A DNA stretch of 64,000 nt, taken from NCBI GenBank assembly GCA_042862465.1, contig JASTVH010000003.1:372001-436000 (forward strand). Reading direction: 5' to 3'. The DNA is from JASTVH01 sp042862465. Its GTDB lineage: Bacteria > Pseudomonadota > Gammaproteobacteria > Pseudomonadales > Oleiphilaceae. Shown in pieces: positions 8,192 through 18,184 of the stretch (position 1 is the first letter of the stretch; the number at the start of each line of letters is the position of its first letter). Below the pieces are notes generated by a model, which saw only the letters and a list, made by a program, of their open reading frames with translations, had not been told where the DNA came from and ran no database searches. The translations under genes and the position numbers were made by a program.

Positions 8192-8320
8192 AGCCCCTCT
8201 CCCCTGGTGGGAGAGGGGTTGGGGAGAGGGGGCGGCGGTTTTCGCACCGGCCTGCATTATGGGCACCTGTCGGCGCCTTCCCCCTCTCCCTGGCCCTCTC
8301 CCACCAGGGGAGAGGGGAAG
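8192..8320. repeat. Inverted pair of GGGAGAGGG-type elements between sufB and sufC
   Basis: The left arm (8192-8232) begins CCCCTCTCCCCTGGTGGGAG and the right arm (8279-8320) ends CCCACCAGGGGAGAGGGG. The arms are near-perfect reverse complements of about 40 bases around a 45-base centre, and each arm is also palindromic. A single related copy is at 15873-15920 and shares flanking bases (GGCGCCT then the C-rich run). Confidence 0.9.
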
Positions 8321-8340
8321 TAGGGCGCTAACGGGTTTGA

Positions 8341-9789
<1,449 letters not shown>

Positions 9790-9986
9790 GGTTAATGCTC
9801 CGTCGGTCTCTCTCAACAGGGTTCGCACTTCGGCGAACGCCTTGCATTATCTGCGCCACCCATCATGCAGGGCGGCGATTAAACTGTTCAGGAACGATGC
9901 TTCCGAAACTGTACGACGCCGTGTTGCCGCCAGTTTTTGTTGGTCTGGGAGGACTTCCAGTCCTTCTTTTGGGACGAGATTGTACA

Positions 9987-10011
9987 ATAACAGAGTAAAA
10001 TAGTCAGGTAT
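9987..10011 (-). promoter_or_regulatory. Candidate IscR type 1 binding site and promoter of the suf operon
   Basis: Read on the minus strand the 25 bases begin ATACCTGACTATTTTACTC and end GTTAT. Against the E. coli IscR type 1 consensus as I recall it (ATASYYGACTRWWWYAGTC followed by RRSTAT), 22 of 25 positions agree. A candidate -10 box TACAAT lies just downstream at 9984-9979, so the site would cover the -35 region, as in IscR-repressed promoters. The consensus is from memory; the match count is by hand. Confidence 0.7.
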
Positions 10012-10087
10012 TTTGCGCAATTTGTTGGTTGTTGTTTGATCAGGGCACTTTTCAGGCGGGATTATACCGGGTTTGGCGGTAAATTGC

Positions 10088-10126
10088 GTCCGACGTCAGA
10101 CGTCAGACGTCCGACGTCGGACGCTC
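10088..10126. repeat. Heptad-family palindrome cluster
   Basis: Degenerate heptad words (GTCCGAC, GTCAGAC) end in a perfect 16-base palindrome CGTCCGACGTCGGACG at 10108-10123. It lies six bases beyond the stop of the minus-strand gene at 10132, consistent with a 3'-end hairpin. Confidence 0.85.
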
Positions 10127-10131
10127 AGATG

Positions 10132-10575
10132 TTACTTCACAGGTTCGTATAGATGGCTGAGATCCGTGCCGTAACTGATGTTGACCAGGGACCAGCCCTC
10201 GGTGGGCTGATAGAAGGTGAACTCCCAGAACAGCGCTGCCTGCTGGAATTTCTGCAGGTAGGTGATGCGCAGCAGGTGGTCCTTGATGTGTTCGGTGCGC
10301 ACACGGTCCCAGGCCAGGGGCTTGCCCACCTGCTCGAACACCTTCTTGAAGTAGCCGGCAGCCTTGTCGCCACTGTTGTCAAAGGCTTCCACATCCACCC
10401 CGACCGCATTGCGAATACCGGCGTAGGCCTTGGCGATATCGCCGTCGGTAGCGGCGGTCAGGAACTGATCCGTGGCCTTGCCCACCGCTTCCTTGTCCTT
10501 GAGCGGCTCGGCATGGGCGGTGATGGCGAAGCAAAGCAGGGCAAGCAGGGCAAGCAGGGTGAGCAGACGTGGCAT
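10132..10575 (-). CDS. Small secreted protein of unknown function
   Basis: This 147-residue protein begins with a clear signal peptide (MPRLLTLLALLALLCFAITAHA, cleavage likely after AHA). The mature part of about 125 residues is mixed alpha/beta with ATDQFLTAATDGDIAKAYAG and WEFTFYQPTEGWSLVNISYG. This resembles periplasmic NTF2-like or DUF4019-like proteins, but I do not recognise the family securely. It is transcribed away from the divergent AEC transporter and is not obviously in an operon. Function unknown. Confidence 0.75.
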   Translation of the reverse strand: MPRLLTLLALLALLCFAITAHAEPLKDKEAVGKATDQFLTAATDGDIAKAYAGIRNAVGVDVEAFDNSGDKAAGYFKKVFEQVGKPLAWDRVRTEHIKDHLLRITYLQKFQQAALFWEFTFYQPTEGWSLVNISYGTDLSHLYEPVK

Positions 10576-10737
10576 CGGCCTCTCCAGGGGTTGGCAAAGA
10601 AAGGGGGAAGCTTACCGCTGTTTCCGGGCGCTGCGCAAAGTGGCAGTCAGAGAGTGTCGGACGCTCTCGATCCCGGTAAAGATGTGCGTCCCCCCAGGGC
10701 CCCCGTTTATACTGCGCCTTTTCAACAGGTTGCCCTC

Positions 10738-11661
10738 ATGGCCGTCGCTACCGCACTGCTCGTCAAATTGATCCCCCTTTACCTGCTGATCGTGCTGGGC
10801 TGGCTTGCCGGGCGCTTTGTGGGTGCGCGGGGCGAGCATATCGCGCCGCTGATGATGTATTTCGTGACGCCGGCGGTGGTCTTCAGTGGTGTCATGTCCG
10901 CCCCGCTGACGCCGCAGGTTTTGCTGTTGCCCCTGCTGGTCTGGGCAACCTGTGTGGTGATGAGCCTTGTGTTCCTGAAGCTGGGTAAGGGCCTGTTGGG
11001 CGACAATCGTGCGAACATTCTGGCGCTGGCGGTCGGCACCGGCAATACCGGGTATTTCGGGATTCCGGTGGCGCTGCTGCTGTTCGGCGAAGAGGGATTG
11101 GGCCTGTACATCATCTGCATGCTCGGCACCACCCTGTTCGAAAATTCCGTCGGCTTCTACATTGCCGCCCGTGGGCGCTATGGTGCCCGCGAGTGCTTCG
11201 CCCGGGTACTGCGCCTGCCGTCGCTCTATGCCTTTGCAGCCGCCGCCATCCTCAACACGAACGGGATCGCTATGCCCGAGGCGGTGGCGCCGTTTTTCGA
11301 CAATATGTTCGGCGCCTACAGCACGTTCGGCATGATGATTATCGGCATGAGCATCGGACGTCTTTCGGGACTGGCCGGAGACTGGCGTTTCACCGGCGCC
11401 ACGGGCGTGGGGCGTTTTGTGGCGTGGCCACTGCTGGTACTGACGCTCTGGAGTCTCGACGTCGCCGGTCCGCGGATATACGAAGAGGCGGTTTATCAGT
11501 CCCTGTTTCTCATTTCCCTCACGCCGGTGGCGGCCAATACCGTGGTCATCGCCACCCTCGTGGGCTATCCCCCGCGACAGGTGGCTGGAACCACGCTCCT
11601 GAGCACCCTGTTCGCGCTGGTTTATATACCGTTGATGGTGTCGATCTTTCTGGGCGGATAA
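10738..11661 (+). CDS. AEC (auxin efflux carrier) family transporter
   Basis: A 307-residue inner-membrane protein with about ten hydrophobic segments. AEC family features include the N-terminal LIPLYLLIVLGWLAGRF, the GNTGYFGIPVALLLFGEEGL block in the first half and SLFLISLTPVAANTVVIATL near the C-terminus. Members are secondary carriers for organic acids such as malate. The start is the ATG at 10738. The frame is open much further upstream, but that part is antisense to the small secreted protein gene. Substrate unknown. Confidence 0.9.
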   Translation: MAVATALLVKLIPLYLLIVLGWLAGRFVGARGEHIAPLMMYFVTPAVVFSGVMSAPLTPQVLLLPLLVWATCVVMSLVFLKLGKGLLGDNRANILALAVGTGNTGYFGIPVALLLFGEEGLGLYIICMLGTTLFENSVGFYIAARGRYGARECFARVLRLPSLYAFAAAAILNTNGIAMPEAVAPFFDNMFGAYSTFGMMIIGMSIGRLSGLAGDWRFTGATGVGRFVAWPLLVLTLWSLDVAGPRIYEEAVYQSLFLISLTPVAANTVVIATLVGYPPRQVAGTTLLSTLFALVYIPLMVSIFLGG

Positions 11662-11749
11662 GGGGGAGGGCGGGTGCTCTTAAGGAGTGACGACAGCAGA
11701 CCTGATACCATGCCCTATAGAGCTGTTGCAGATTTGACCACTCCAGGGG

Positions 11750-12946
11750 ATGCCGTTGGTTATGGACACGCAAGAAGCGAGCTACGATGTGGCCATCGTC
11801 GGGGCGGGCATCGCCGGCTGCACAGCGGCGCTGCTGTATGCCAGAGCCGGCCTGAAGGTGGCGCTGTTGGAGCGGGCCGCGTCCCTGGATGATTACAAAC
11901 CGCTATGTACTCATTATCTGCAGCCGGGCGCCGTGCCGGTACTCCGGGAGTTGTCGCTTTATGAAGCGGTTCTGGCCGAGGGTGGCCTGCATTCAAGCAT
12001 GCATATCCGCTCGCCATGGGGTGCCTTTACGGTGCCTCATGGGCGGGGAGATCGCGGCCTGAACGTTCGCCGCAGCCTGCTGGATCCCCTGCTGCATCGG
12101 GCGGTTCAGCGCCAGTCCGGCGTTGACCTGATGCTGGGCGTGCGGCCGGCGGAGCTGGTCAGGCAGGGCTCTGGGATCGGCGGCGTCGTGGCGCGTAATG
12201 ATCAGGGCGACTCGTTGACCCTGCATGCCCGTCTGGTGGTCGCCGCGGATGGCCGCAGTTCCTCCATGGTCCGCCTGGCCGACCTCGAGACTCGGGAAAC
12301 CCGCAACGAGCGTTTCAGCTTTTTCAGTTACTACCGCGGACTGCACCGGTATCCGGACAATAACGTGCAGGTCTGGCTGGCCGATGGCGGCCAATCCTAC
12401 GTTGCCGCCTTTCCCAACGATCGTGATCTGACCCTGGTGAGCTGCTACGTTCCGCTGTCCCGTTACGACCAGTGGCGTGGGCGGGCGCAGCAGCGCTATG
12501 AGGAGATGGTGGCCCGTCAGCCTGAGGGTCCGGATCTGTCCGAAGGTGTGCAGGTCACGCCCCTGCGCGGCATGCGCCGGATGCCGTCCCTGGTTCGCCG
12601 CAACCGGTTGCCGGGACTGGCGCTGGTGGGGGATGCGGCCATGGCGGTGGATCCACTGGCCGGGGTTGGCTGCGCCTGGGCCTTTCAGTCCGCGCAGCTT
12701 CTGGCGCGCAGCACGGCACCGGTACTGGCGCGGGATGCCGGTCGGGCGCGGCTTGCGCAGGCCCTGCGCGTCTATCGGTGGCGTCATGCCCTGCAGTTCG
12801 GGCCGCAGTATTTCGCCATTACACGCTTTTCCCTCGCCAAACCCTACAATCCGCTGACGCGGTTGACGCTACGCCTCGCGGGCGGGCTGTTCCGGGATCC
12901 CGGGGCCATGGAGTCCCTGTCTGTCGCCTCCTCGCCGCGAGCCTGA
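11750..12946 (+). CDS. FAD-dependent oxidoreductase, UbiH/PHBH-type
   Basis: This 398-residue flavoprotein has the dinucleotide motif VAIVGAGIAGCTAALLYARAG near the N-terminus, a GLNVRRSLLDPLLHRA segment and the FAD-contact block LALVGDAAMAVDPLAGVGCAWAFQSA. This is the architecture of aromatic hydroxylases and geranylgeranyl reductase-like enzymes. There is no signal peptide. It stands alone after the AEC gene, so its substrate cannot be inferred. The start may instead be the second ATG at 11762 (MDTQEAS), since AGGGG sits directly against the first. Confidence 0.82.
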   Translation: MPLVMDTQEASYDVAIVGAGIAGCTAALLYARAGLKVALLERAASLDDYKPLCTHYLQPGAVPVLRELSLYEAVLAEGGLHSSMHIRSPWGAFTVPHGRGDRGLNVRRSLLDPLLHRAVQRQSGVDLMLGVRPAELVRQGSGIGGVVARNDQGDSLTLHARLVVAADGRSSSMVRLADLETRETRNERFSFFSYYRGLHRYPDNNVQVWLADGGQSYVAAFPNDRDLTLVSCYVPLSRYDQWRGRAQQRYEEMVARQPEGPDLSEGVQVTPLRGMRRMPSLVRRNRLPGLALVGDAAMAVDPLAGVGCAWAFQSAQLLARSTAPVLARDAGRARLAQALRVYRWRHALQFGPQYFAITRFSLAKPYNPLTRLTLRLAGGLFRDPGAMESLSVASSPRA

Positions 12947-12979
12947 ACGGTCTTTGTCCGGAAAGCGCCTCCAGAGACA

Positions 12980-14509
12980 CTAGAGCTGCTGCAGGTTATT
13001 CAGTATCCACTCAGCCCGGCGCAGCACTGCGACACGTTGTTCCGGGGCCTGCTTGTCCCAGTTGCGATACATCATGCCCATGCGCGGATTGTTGGCGAAC
13101 TGCTTGTGGTGGCGATCGAGAAAATGCCAGTAGAGGCTGTTGAACGGGCAGGCGTCCTCTGTGGTGGTTTCCTTGACGTTGTATCGGCAATGGCGGCAAT
13201 GGTCGGACATGCGGTTGATGTACTTGCCGCTGGCCGCGTAGGGCTTGGAGCCCAGGTAGCCGGCGTCGGCGTGCATGACCATGCCCAGGGTGTTGGGCAG
13301 TTCCACCCAATCGAAAGCATCGGCATAGACTGCCAGGTACCAGTCGCAGATCTCCCTGGGTGCGATGCCGGTCAGCAGCGCGAAGTTGCCGGTGACCATC
13401 AGGCGCTGGATGTGATGAGCGTAGGCATTGCGCCGGGTGGCGTCGATTGCCCGGTGCAGGCAGCGCATGCCGGTCTCCCCGGTCCAGTAGAACCAGGGCA
13501 GGGCGCGGTCATTACCGAGGCGATTCTCGTCGGCATAACCGGGCATCTGCAACCAGTAGATCCCACGCACGAATTCGCGCCAGCCGATGATCTGGCGGAT
13601 AAAACCTTCCACCGCATTCAGCGGCGCCCGGCCATCGTGCCAGGCGTCCTCCACGGCCCGGCAGACTTCCAGGGGCGCCAGCAGGCCGATGTTGAGGTAG
13701 GGGGACAGAATGGAGTGGAACAGCAGGTCCTCATGATCCGACATGGCGTCCTGATAATCACCGAAATAGGGCAGGGCATAATCAATAAAATGTGTCAGGG
13801 CCTGCCGGGCCTGCTCCCTCGTCACGGCATAGCCGAATCCCCCGGTTTCACCGAAGTGGTCGGACAGGTGTGTCTCGACGGTGTCGATGACTTCCCGGGT
13901 GAGAGTGTCGGGCTCGATGCGAAAAGGCCGGGGCGCCGGAGGCTTGCCGGTCCATTTCTTGCGATTGGCCGCATCGTAGTTCCAATCCCCGCCCGCGGGC
14001 TGATCGCCGTCCATCAATAACCCGGTCTTGCGGCGCATTTCCCGATAGAAGAACTCCATGCGCAGCTGTTTGCGGCCCCGGGCCCAATCGGCAAATTCAT
14101 CCTTGCTGCAGACAAAACGGGTATCGGGGCGAATGGCTACCGGCACCGCCAGGTGTTCCGACCAGCGCTGGATATCTTCATGCAGCCGCCACTCGCCGCA
14201 TTCGGTGGTGATCACCGCTTGCGGGCGATGGGCCTGCACCTCCTTCGCCACCACCGCGAACAGGCTTTTCTCACTCCGGGCGGGATCGAAGTGATGGTAA
14301 TGCACCGTCCAGCCCTGCTCCTGCAGCTGCCGGGCAAAGTGGCGCATGGCGCTGAAGATGAGGATGATTTTCTGCTTGTGGTGGTTGGTGTAACCCGCCT
14401 CGTCGGCCACTTCGGCCATGACGATGCGGTCCTGCTCCGGATCGGCGTGGGCCAGGGCGGAGAGGTTTTCGGAGAGTTGGTCGCCGAGGATGAGGATGAG
14501 GTTGCGCAT
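12980..14509 (-). CDS. Iron-sulfur bacterial cryptochrome/photolyase (PhrB/CryB-like)
   Basis: A 509-residue DPRP/FeS-BCP family protein. From the ATG at 14509 (MRNLILILGDQLS) the cysteines fall at 350, 438, 441 and 454, exactly the four [4Fe-4S] ligands numbered in Agrobacterium PhrB as I recall them. This supports the start. The family repairs (6-4) pyrimidine photoproducts with FAD, a lumazine antenna and an Fe-S cluster. Other landmarks are HIQRLMVTGNFALL and WVELPNTLGMVMHADAGYLGS. An upstream GTG in frame would add about 20 residues encoded by repeat DNA and is rejected. It follows the XRE gene by 56 bases. Confidence 0.93.
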   Translation of the reverse strand: MRNLILILGDQLSENLSALAHADPEQDRIVMAEVADEAGYTNHHKQKIILIFSAMRHFARQLQEQGWTVHYHHFDPARSEKSLFAVVAKEVQAHRPQAVITTECGEWRLHEDIQRWSEHLAVPVAIRPDTRFVCSKDEFADWARGRKQLRMEFFYREMRRKTGLLMDGDQPAGGDWNYDAANRKKWTGKPPAPRPFRIEPDTLTREVIDTVETHLSDHFGETGGFGYAVTREQARQALTHFIDYALPYFGDYQDAMSDHEDLLFHSILSPYLNIGLLAPLEVCRAVEDAWHDGRAPLNAVEGFIRQIIGWREFVRGIYWLQMPGYADENRLGNDRALPWFYWTGETGMRCLHRAIDATRRNAYAHHIQRLMVTGNFALLTGIAPREICDWYLAVYADAFDWVELPNTLGMVMHADAGYLGSKPYAASGKYINRMSDHCRHCRYNVKETTTEDACPFNSLYWHFLDRHHKQFANNPRMGMMYRNWDKQAPEQRVAVLRRAEWILNNLQQL

Positions 14510-14550
14510 GGGAGGGCATACGCTCGGCGGGGCGGGTTGGTTTAGAGTGT

Positions 14551-14583
14551 TGGACGTTTCACGTTTCACGTTTCACGTCCCAG
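14551..14583. repeat. Heptad-family repeat GTTTCAC/GTTGGAC at the XRE gene 3' end
   Basis: Three GTTTCAC-type words follow TTGGAC and span the stop codon of the XRE regulator at 14566, so its last residues (GRET) partly derive from the repeat. GTTTCAC words recur at 50355-50420 and 62905-62940. Confidence 0.75.
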
Positions 14584-15375
14584 CGTTTCGAAGAATGTGC
14601 GAGCTTGCGGGTTGGTGGGGAAGATCATCTCGACGCGGAGCTCTGACAGGAAAACATCGTTGGTTGGGCCGAAGTGGGCCACCATCGTGGTGGTTTCCAG
14701 GATCTGCCCGCCCATGTTGAGGCGGGTGCGGACGGATGGCGAGGCACCGAGTGCGGCCGGCCGTGGCAGTTCCTTCACCAGGTCATATACCCGCTCCACC
14801 AGTGATTGCATGCGGGCGTCGCCCCAGAAACGTTCGGCATCCTTTTGCAGGTACCAATAGGCCGACCAGGCCACTTCGGGCCAGTTGTCGATGATGTGGG
14901 GCCAGTGGTCCGAGAACAGGTAGGCTTCATAGAGGTTGAGCGGGCCGCTTTCGCTGTCCTGGGGGAGCATCCGGTATGCGGTGGGATTGGCATGCATGAC
15001 GTCGCCCCAGCGGTTGAGCACAAAGGCGGGGTTGGGGGCATGGTTGTTGATCAGCTCGCTCACCGCTTCCCGGTAGACCTTCAGCGCGTGGCTGTCGTAG
15101 TCCTGCTCAGCATAGACCGCCGGCAGACCTGCGGCAGTCAACAGGTGGTTGGTTTCCCGCAGGGGGACGTCCAGGGTCTCGGCCAACTTCAGCACCAGCT
15201 CGCGTTTGGGGCGTGAACGACCGGTCTCGATGAAAGAGAGATGACGTGGGGAAATCTCCGCCTCCACGGCCAGATCCAATTGGCTCATGCGGCGTTGTTT
15301 GCGCCACTGTTTGAGTTGTCGCCCAAAGGCCGACACCTGGGCCTGCTTTGCGGCCGGGGCTGCTACCGATCCCAT
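14566..15375 (-). CDS. XRE-family transcriptional regulator with MmyB-like ligand-binding domain
   Basis: The 269-residue protein has an N-terminal helix-turn-helix (about residues 15-75, with MSQLDLAVEAEISPRHLSFIETGRSRP) followed by a ligand-binding domain of the MmyB type (AFVLNRWGDVMHANPTAYRML through LRVEMIFPTNPQARTFFETLG). The start is the ATG at 15375 (MGSVAAP), preceded by AAGGA. A further 27 residues of open frame upstream are unlikely to be used. It reads into the photolyase and is divergent from a small membrane protein. Family members often sense small hydrophobic ligands and act locally. Confidence 0.9.
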   Translation of the reverse strand: MGSVAAPAAKQAQVSAFGRQLKQWRKQRRMSQLDLAVEAEISPRHLSFIETGRSRPKRELVLKLAETLDVPLRETNHLLTAAGLPAVYAEQDYDSHALKVYREAVSELINNHAPNPAFVLNRWGDVMHANPTAYRMLPQDSESGPLNLYEAYLFSDHWPHIIDNWPEVAWSAYWYLQKDAERFWGDARMQSLVERVYDLVKELPRPAALGASPSVRTRLNMGGQILETTTMVAHFGPTNDVFLSELRVEMIFPTNPQARTFFETLGRET

Positions 15376-15488
15376 CCTGATCCTTCCGTGATTACCTTTT
15401 CGGGAAGTGCGGTCCGCCTTCCCAAAGATGAAGATGATCCTGACAGCGTAATCCATCCCATCGACCGCGTCAGGAGGCGCTTCACAAT

Positions 15489-15833
15489 ATGGTTATGCGA
15501 CTGATTGTTCCGATGGCTTTTGTGCTCTTTGCGGCGTTTACCGCCTGGGTCCTGGCCACTTATCCGGAGGGATTCTGGAGCTGGTTTTTCGGTTTGATCG
15601 GCAACTCGGCGACTTTGCAGGTGGTGCTGGACCTGTCGATTTCGTTACTGCTGTTGTGGCAGTTCATTTATTGGGATCACAAGGCACGGGGAGGTAATGC
15701 GGGGGTGGTCGTTGTGTTTCTTGTGCTCACCTTGGGTCTGGGGGTGATTGCTCCGCTGGCGTTCCTGACTTTGCGGGCGCTGAAGCCACGGTGGTTCTAT
15801 CCGGAAGGGGTGTCGGTGGATGGTGCGGTATAG
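15489..15833 (+). CDS. Small membrane protein (DUF2834-like)
   Basis: This 114-residue protein has three predicted transmembrane helices (about residues 5-25, 42-62 and 72-95) and LDLSISLLLLWQFIYWDHKARG between the second and third. That resembles DUF2834 proteins, but the assignment is by eye. It is transcribed divergently from the XRE-photolyase pair with a 113-base spacer, so it may share regulation. An AGGAGG at 15472-15477 lies 11 bases before the ATG; the second ATG at 15495 is an alternative. Confidence 0.75.
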   Translation: MVMRLIVPMAFVLFAAFTAWVLATYPEGFWSWFFGLIGNSATLQVVLDLSISLLLLWQFIYWDHKARGGNAGVVVVFLVLTLGLGVIAPLAFLTLRALKPRWFYPEGVSVDGAV

Positions 15834-15872
15834 CCTCGGCCGAATCCATAGCATGTGTTCTGGGCGCCTGGC

Positions 15873-15920
15873 GGCGCCTGCCCCCTCACCCTGGCCCTCT
15901 CCCGCGGTGGGGAGAGGGGA
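15873..15920. repeat. GGGAGAGGG-type repeat, single copy
   Basis: CCCTCACCCTGGCCCTCTCC leads into CGCGGTGGGGAGAGGGG. It matches the right arm of the paired element at 8279-8320, including flanking GGCGCCT. It lies between a plus-strand membrane gene and the convergent desaturase. Confidence 0.82.
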
Positions 15921-15975
15921 TGTATACATTAACTTGGGTGAGAGCAGGCTGTTTCGGTGTCCGACGCCAGGCGGC

Positions 15976-17049
15976 TTACGTCGCCTGCATCTGCTCCCGC
16001 ACCCGATCCGGCAGGGAGTACTGGCCGATGCGCTTCAACACCGTGCTGTACTGCTTCAGGAAACTGTTGGTGTTGTAGGGCAGGCCGTACTTGCGGCAGA
16101 CCGCTTCCACCTTCGGCGCCATCTCACGGTAGCGGTGGGCCGGGATGTCCGGGAAGAGGTGGTGTTCGATCTGGTAGCTCAGGTGCCCGCTCAGCAGGTG
16201 CAGCCAGTTGCCGCCAGTGAAGTTGGACGAGCCCAGCATCTGGCGGTAGTACCAATGGCCCTTGGACTCGTTCTCGCACTCTTCCTCGGTGAACGTCTGG
16301 GCCTGTTCGGTGAAGTGGCCGCAGAAAATGATGGTCGAGGACCACAGGTTGCGCATCAGGTTGGCCAGCACGTTGCCGGTCAGGACGATCGGTGCCACGG
16401 GTAGCGTTAGCAGCGGGAAGAACACGTAATCCTTGAACGCCTGACGACCGCCCTTGCGCAGGAAGGCCTTGAACAGGCCCTTCTTGTCGGACCATTTGAT
16501 TTCCCGGCGGCGCAGTTTTTCGGTTTCCAGCTCGTGCAGGCCCACGCCCCACTGGAAGAAAACGCTGAGCAGGATGTAGTTGATCAGCTGCAGCGCGTGG
16601 CGCGGCTTCCAGGACTCACTTTCCTCCAAACGCAGTACCGCATAACCGTAATCCCGGTCCTTGCCGAGGATGTTGGTGTAGGTGTGGTGCTCGTAGTTGT
16701 GGGTCCGGCGCCAGGAATCGCTGTCGCACACGGTGTCCCACTCATAGTTCTGGGAGTACAGGTCCGGATCGTTCATCCAGTCGTACTGGCCGTGCATGAT
16801 GTTATGGCCGATCTCCATGTTCTCGATGATCTTGGCCAGCCCCAGCGAGGTGACCGCGGCCACGAAGACCGGCGGTATGAAGCCGAAGGGCATCAGTACG
16901 CGCCCGGACACTTCCAGCGACCGCTGCATGCGGATCACCTTGCGGATGTACCGGGCGTCTTTTTCACCCAGGTCTTTCACCACCTCTTCGCGGATGGCAT
17001 CGAGGTCCTGTTGTAACTGGTCCAGTTGGGTTGGGCTCAGCTGTTTCAT
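15976..17049 (-). CDS. Acyl (acyl-CoA) delta-9 desaturase, DesB-like
   Basis: A 357-residue membrane fatty acid desaturase with all three diiron histidine boxes: GHNIMHGQ (His82, His86), THNYEHHTYTN (His117, His121, His122) and YQIEHHLFPDIP (His296, His297). Hydrophobic segments lie around 55-75, 155-170 and 205-240. It introduces a double bond into saturated acyl chains using electrons from the reductase encoded 15 bases upstream. The pair plus the divergent TetR gene mirrors the DesT-regulated desCB locus of Pseudomonas aeruginosa. Confidence 0.93.
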   Translation of the reverse strand: MKQLSPTQLDQLQQDLDAIREEVVKDLGEKDARYIRKVIRMQRSLEVSGRVLMPFGFIPPVFVAAVTSLGLAKIIENMEIGHNIMHGQYDWMNDPDLYSQNYEWDTVCDSDSWRRTHNYEHHTYTNILGKDRDYGYAVLRLEESESWKPRHALQLINYILLSVFFQWGVGLHELETEKLRRREIKWSDKKGLFKAFLRKGGRQAFKDYVFFPLLTLPVAPIVLTGNVLANLMRNLWSSTIIFCGHFTEQAQTFTEEECENESKGHWYYRQMLGSSNFTGGNWLHLLSGHLSYQIEHHLFPDIPAHRYREMAPKVEAVCRKYGLPYNTNSFLKQYSTVLKRIGQYSLPDRVREQMQAT

Positions 17050-17064
17050 AACAGACAGTCCTCC

Positions 17065-18159
17065 TTAAATATCGAGCGTGACCGGGCCCTTTGCCACGGA
17101 CACGCAGAGTTGAATGGTTTCTTCGCCGGGGCCGGAGGTCTTGCCGGTCAGGCGATTGACGACGGTGCCTTCCAGCTTGCGGCAGCTGCACTGGTGGCAA
17201 ATGCCCATACGACAGCCATGTTCGGGCCGTAATTGGGCGGACTCTGCCACTTCCAGCAGTGAGGCATCGTCTTCGGCCTCAGTCGCCACATCGCTGCGAC
17301 TGAAGGTCACGGTGCCGCCCAGATCCTCATCCGTCAGCGGGGCAGTGGCGACGGTGAACGAGGTCCGATGGCGCCGCGCTTCCGGATGGCCGGCTTCCCC
17401 GAGCAGGCTGTCGGCCAGGTCCATCAGGCCCGGCGGGCCGCACAGGTAGGTTTCCCGACGTTTCAGGTCATCGACCCGTGCCAGCTGCTCCGACAGCAGC
17501 ACCGGCACATCTCCATCGGGCTCCGTGGTGACCCAGTGAACGGTCAGCCAGGGCCAGCTGGACTCCAGCCGGTGCAATACCTTGGCGCCAATCTGGTCTT
17601 CCGGCGTCCGCGTCAGGTAGATCAGTGTAATGGGCGCGGTGTAGCCGCGGGTGTACAGCCATTGCAGCTGAGACAGGAAGGGCGTGATACCGCTGCCCCC
17701 GGCAATCATCAGCAGCTGTTGCGGCCGTTGCGGCGGCTCGCAGGTGCCATAGGCCGAACCGATTTCCAGCCAGTCGCCGGCGCGCACCTGGTCATGCAGC
17801 CATCCGGTCACCAACCCCTGGGGCTGGCGCTTGATGGTCATGGTGACCGTGCCTTCCGTCTCCCACTGCTCCGGCGAGGAAGACAGACTGAATGGACGCT
17901 GGTGGCGGACGCCATCGACTTCCACCGTCAGGTTGGCGTGCTGTCCGGCCACAAATCCCTGCCAGCGGCGTGACGGGCGCAGAACGAAGGTTTTGGTGTC
18001 CGCGGTTTCCTCGAACACATCCTCGACCCGCACCGGGGTGTAGCCCCGAACCCACATCGGATTGAGACGCTCCAGCAGCGGATCGAAATACGCCGCCGGG
18101 TTGTTCTGGTTGGAAAGCTGCCGGCCCAGCCATTGGGCCATGGTGTTCTGGTGCAGCAT
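17065..18159 (-). CDS. Ferredoxin reductase fused to 2Fe-2S ferredoxin (DesC-like)
   Basis: The 364-residue electron-transfer partner of the desaturase has an FAD-binding barrel (about 35-140, with RPFSLSSSPEQW), a NAD(P)-binding domain (about 145-260, with LLMIAGGSGITPFLSQL and YLCGPPGLMD) and a C-terminal plant-type ferredoxin with cysteines at 316, 321, 324 and 352 (HGCRMGICHQCSCRK). It is first in a two-gene operon with the desaturase and is controlled from the palindrome-containing region upstream. Confidence 0.94.
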   Translation of the reverse strand: MLHQNTMAQWLGRQLSNQNNPAAYFDPLLERLNPMWVRGYTPVRVEDVFEETADTKTFVLRPSRRWQGFVAGQHANLTVEVDGVRHQRPFSLSSSPEQWETEGTVTMTIKRQPQGLVTGWLHDQVRAGDWLEIGSAYGTCEPPQRPQQLLMIAGGSGITPFLSQLQWLYTRGYTAPITLIYLTRTPEDQIGAKVLHRLESSWPWLTVHWVTTEPDGDVPVLLSEQLARVDDLKRRETYLCGPPGLMDLADSLLGEAGHPEARRHRTSFTVATAPLTDEDLGGTVTFSRSDVATEAEDDASLLEVAESAQLRPEHGCRMGICHQCSCRKLEGTVVNRLTGKTSGPGEETIQLCVSVAKGPVTLDI

Positions 18160-18184
18160 GGTTATGCCTCTCTATGTGTACGAG

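Larger units (their letters stand above)
9790..10131. other. Upstream region of sufB and 3' flank of the small secreted protein
   Basis: No gene is supported in these 340 bases. They contain the sufB leader, the promoter and IscR-like site (9979-10020) and a short cluster of heptad words with a perfect 16-base palindrome (10108-10123) abutting the 3' end of the next gene. Confidence 0.7.

Noticed and set aside
6271..8193. 640-residue open frame antisense to sufD and sufC
   Set aside because: Shadow of two unmistakable suf genes, rich in Gly, Ala, His and Gln as expected for antisense of GC-rich coding DNA.
10153..10737. N-terminal extension of the AEC transporter
   Set aside because: The extension is antisense to the small secreted protein gene and lacks membrane character; the conserved start is at 10738.
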